DNA from: Acidobacteriota bacterium
GTDB taxonomy: Bacteria; Acidobacteriota; Vicinamibacteria; Vicinamibacterales; UBA2999
Reading direction: 5' to 3'
DNA: 7,107 nucleotides
Assembly: GCA_947465645.1 (NCBI GenBank)
Contig: CANIBQ010000158.1
Span: 1 to 7,107, forward strand
The notes beneath the pieces are model-generated. The model had not been told where the DNA came from. It worked only from the letters and a program-made list of their open reading frames with translations, and ran no database searches. A program made the translations under genes and the position numbers. Shown here piece by piece: positions 6,766-7,107 of this stretch; the first letter of the stretch is position 1, and the number at the start of each line of letters is the position of its first letter.

Positions 6766-6794
6766 ACTGTAATGGGTTCTAGGGACCCGATCAA
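6766..6794 (-). promoter_or_regulatory. Weak sigma-70-like promoter candidate for the OB-fold/hydrolase unit
   Basis: Read on the - strand, TTGATC (6794-6789) and TACAGT (6771-6766) are separated by 17 bp; each matches the consensus hexamer at four of six positions. Only 6 nt separate the -10-like box from the ATG, so the transcript would be leaderless or nearly so, which agrees with the absence of a ribosome binding site. The spacer holds a small inverted repeat GGGT/ACCC. The match is weak and could be chance. Confidence 0.22.
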
Positions 6795-6903
6795 ATCGCT
6801 CTAAACCGTACTGACGGGCCCTTGTGCTCCGTTTTTGCCAGAGCCTCATCAGTATTGTTGTTTCCTCGACGTGGGGTTCGGATTTCGAGACATCATTCCC
6901 TCA

Positions 6904-6948
6904 CTGATTCGGCGCCGCTCGAGGCCCCCATATTCATTTCTGATTCGG
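6904..6948. repeat. Perfect 9-bp direct repeat upstream of the kinase gene
   Basis: CTGATTCGG occurs at 6904-6912 and again at 6940-6948, 36 bp apart start to start, the second copy ending 22 nt before the kinase ATG. A repeated 9-mer in so short an intergenic stretch is uncommon by chance. It could be a pair of binding sites for a regulator of the kinase gene, but this is unproven. Confidence 0.4.
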
Positions 6949-6963
6949 TCCGGAGCTCTTTCT

Positions 6964-6968
6964 AGGAG
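6964..6968 (+). promoter_or_regulatory. Ribosome binding site of the partial kinase gene
   Basis: AGGAG, within AGGAGAG, sits immediately before ATG 6971 with a 2-nt gap. That is closer than ideal but clearly purine-rich, and it supports a real gene start so near the window edge. Confidence 0.55.
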
Positions 6969-6970
6969 AG

Positions 6971-7107
6971 ATGTCCAAAAAACGCTACATTCCCGCGGTT
7001 CTCGACAACGACGTCGTCGGCACGCTGAATGTCGGCGCCGAAGTCCGGCGCACAGAGGCACTGCTCAAGGCGGGGGCCTTGCAGAGCGCGATTTTCAACA
7101 GCGCCAA
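6971..7107 (+). CDS. N-terminal fragment of a probable PAS-domain sensor histidine kinase (truncated by window end)
   Basis: Only 45 codons plus two bases are present and the reading frame runs off the window. The N-terminus is MSKKRYIPAVLDND, with no signal peptide. The segment EALLKAGALQSAIFNSA (residues 29-45) is, from memory, the entry to a PAS domain found in multi-PAS hybrid sensor kinases, where it is normally followed by a sensing segment of the F-S-S-I-A-T-D-A type. The start is supported by the AGGAG just upstream. If right, the product is a cytoplasmic two-component sensor or hybrid kinase. The family call rests on a very short stretch, so other PAS proteins such as diguanylate cyclases remain possible. 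Confidence 0.6.
   Translation, partial: MSKKRYIPAVLDNDVVGTLNVGAEVRRTEALLKAGALQSAIFNSA

Larger units (their letters stand above)
6760..6970. other. Divergent intergenic region
   Basis: This 211-bp stretch separates the - strand OB-fold gene from the + strand kinase gene and should contain promoters for both. A weak promoter candidate for the - strand gene and a 9-bp direct repeat on the kinase side are listed separately. I saw no convincing RNA gene, terminator or small ORF with a ribosome binding site. A frame open on the - strand through most of it has no coding character. Confidence 0.7.

Noticed and set aside
6760..6849. 30-residue N-terminal extension of the OB-fold protein
   Set aside because: The extension is charged and would bury the signal peptide; the ATG at 6759 gives a textbook export signal.

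Overview
The window comes from a GC-rich, Gram-negative chromosome. The best guess is an acidobacterium of the Vicinamibacteria type. This is an inference from gene content and protein style: an Oar-like TonB-dependent receptor with an N-terminal carboxypeptidase-regulatory-like domain, a secreted NHL propeller, a small OB-fold secreted protein and a dienelactone-hydrolase-family protein. No rRNA, tRNA or other marker is present to settle the taxonomy. No mobile element, CRISPR array or RNA gene was recognised.

Layout: positions 34-5653 hold four genes on the + strand, packed like an operon. They are a secreted NHL beta-propeller protein (34-1125); a small membrane or secreted protein with a dense Cys/His cluster (1125-1499, start overlapping the previous stop as TAATG); an outer-membrane TonB-dependent receptor (1578-4364, after a 78-nt leader rich in inverted repeats); and an exported BNR/Asp-box beta-propeller with a Cys-x-Cys-Cys motif (4373-5653, 8 nt after the receptor). 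A convergent two-gene unit on the - strand follows: a 131-residue secreted OB-fold-like protein (6364-6759) and, 24 nt downstream, a dienelactone hydrolase family protein (5656-6339). Its stop lies 2 nt from the stop of the + strand unit. A 211-bp divergent intergenic region (6760-6970) carries a perfect 9-bp direct repeat. The window then ends inside the first 45 codons of a + strand gene that looks like a PAS-domain sensor kinase (6971-7107).

How the genes may work together: all four + strand products have export signals or hydrophobic N-termini, and they would act in the envelope. The receptor would import a substrate across the outer membrane. The small Cys/His protein and the Cys/His-bearing propeller on either side of it both look able to bind a soft metal such as copper. 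I therefore propose, as inference only, a metal- or metal-complex-handling module built around the TonB receptor. The - strand pair and the sensor kinase look like separate units.
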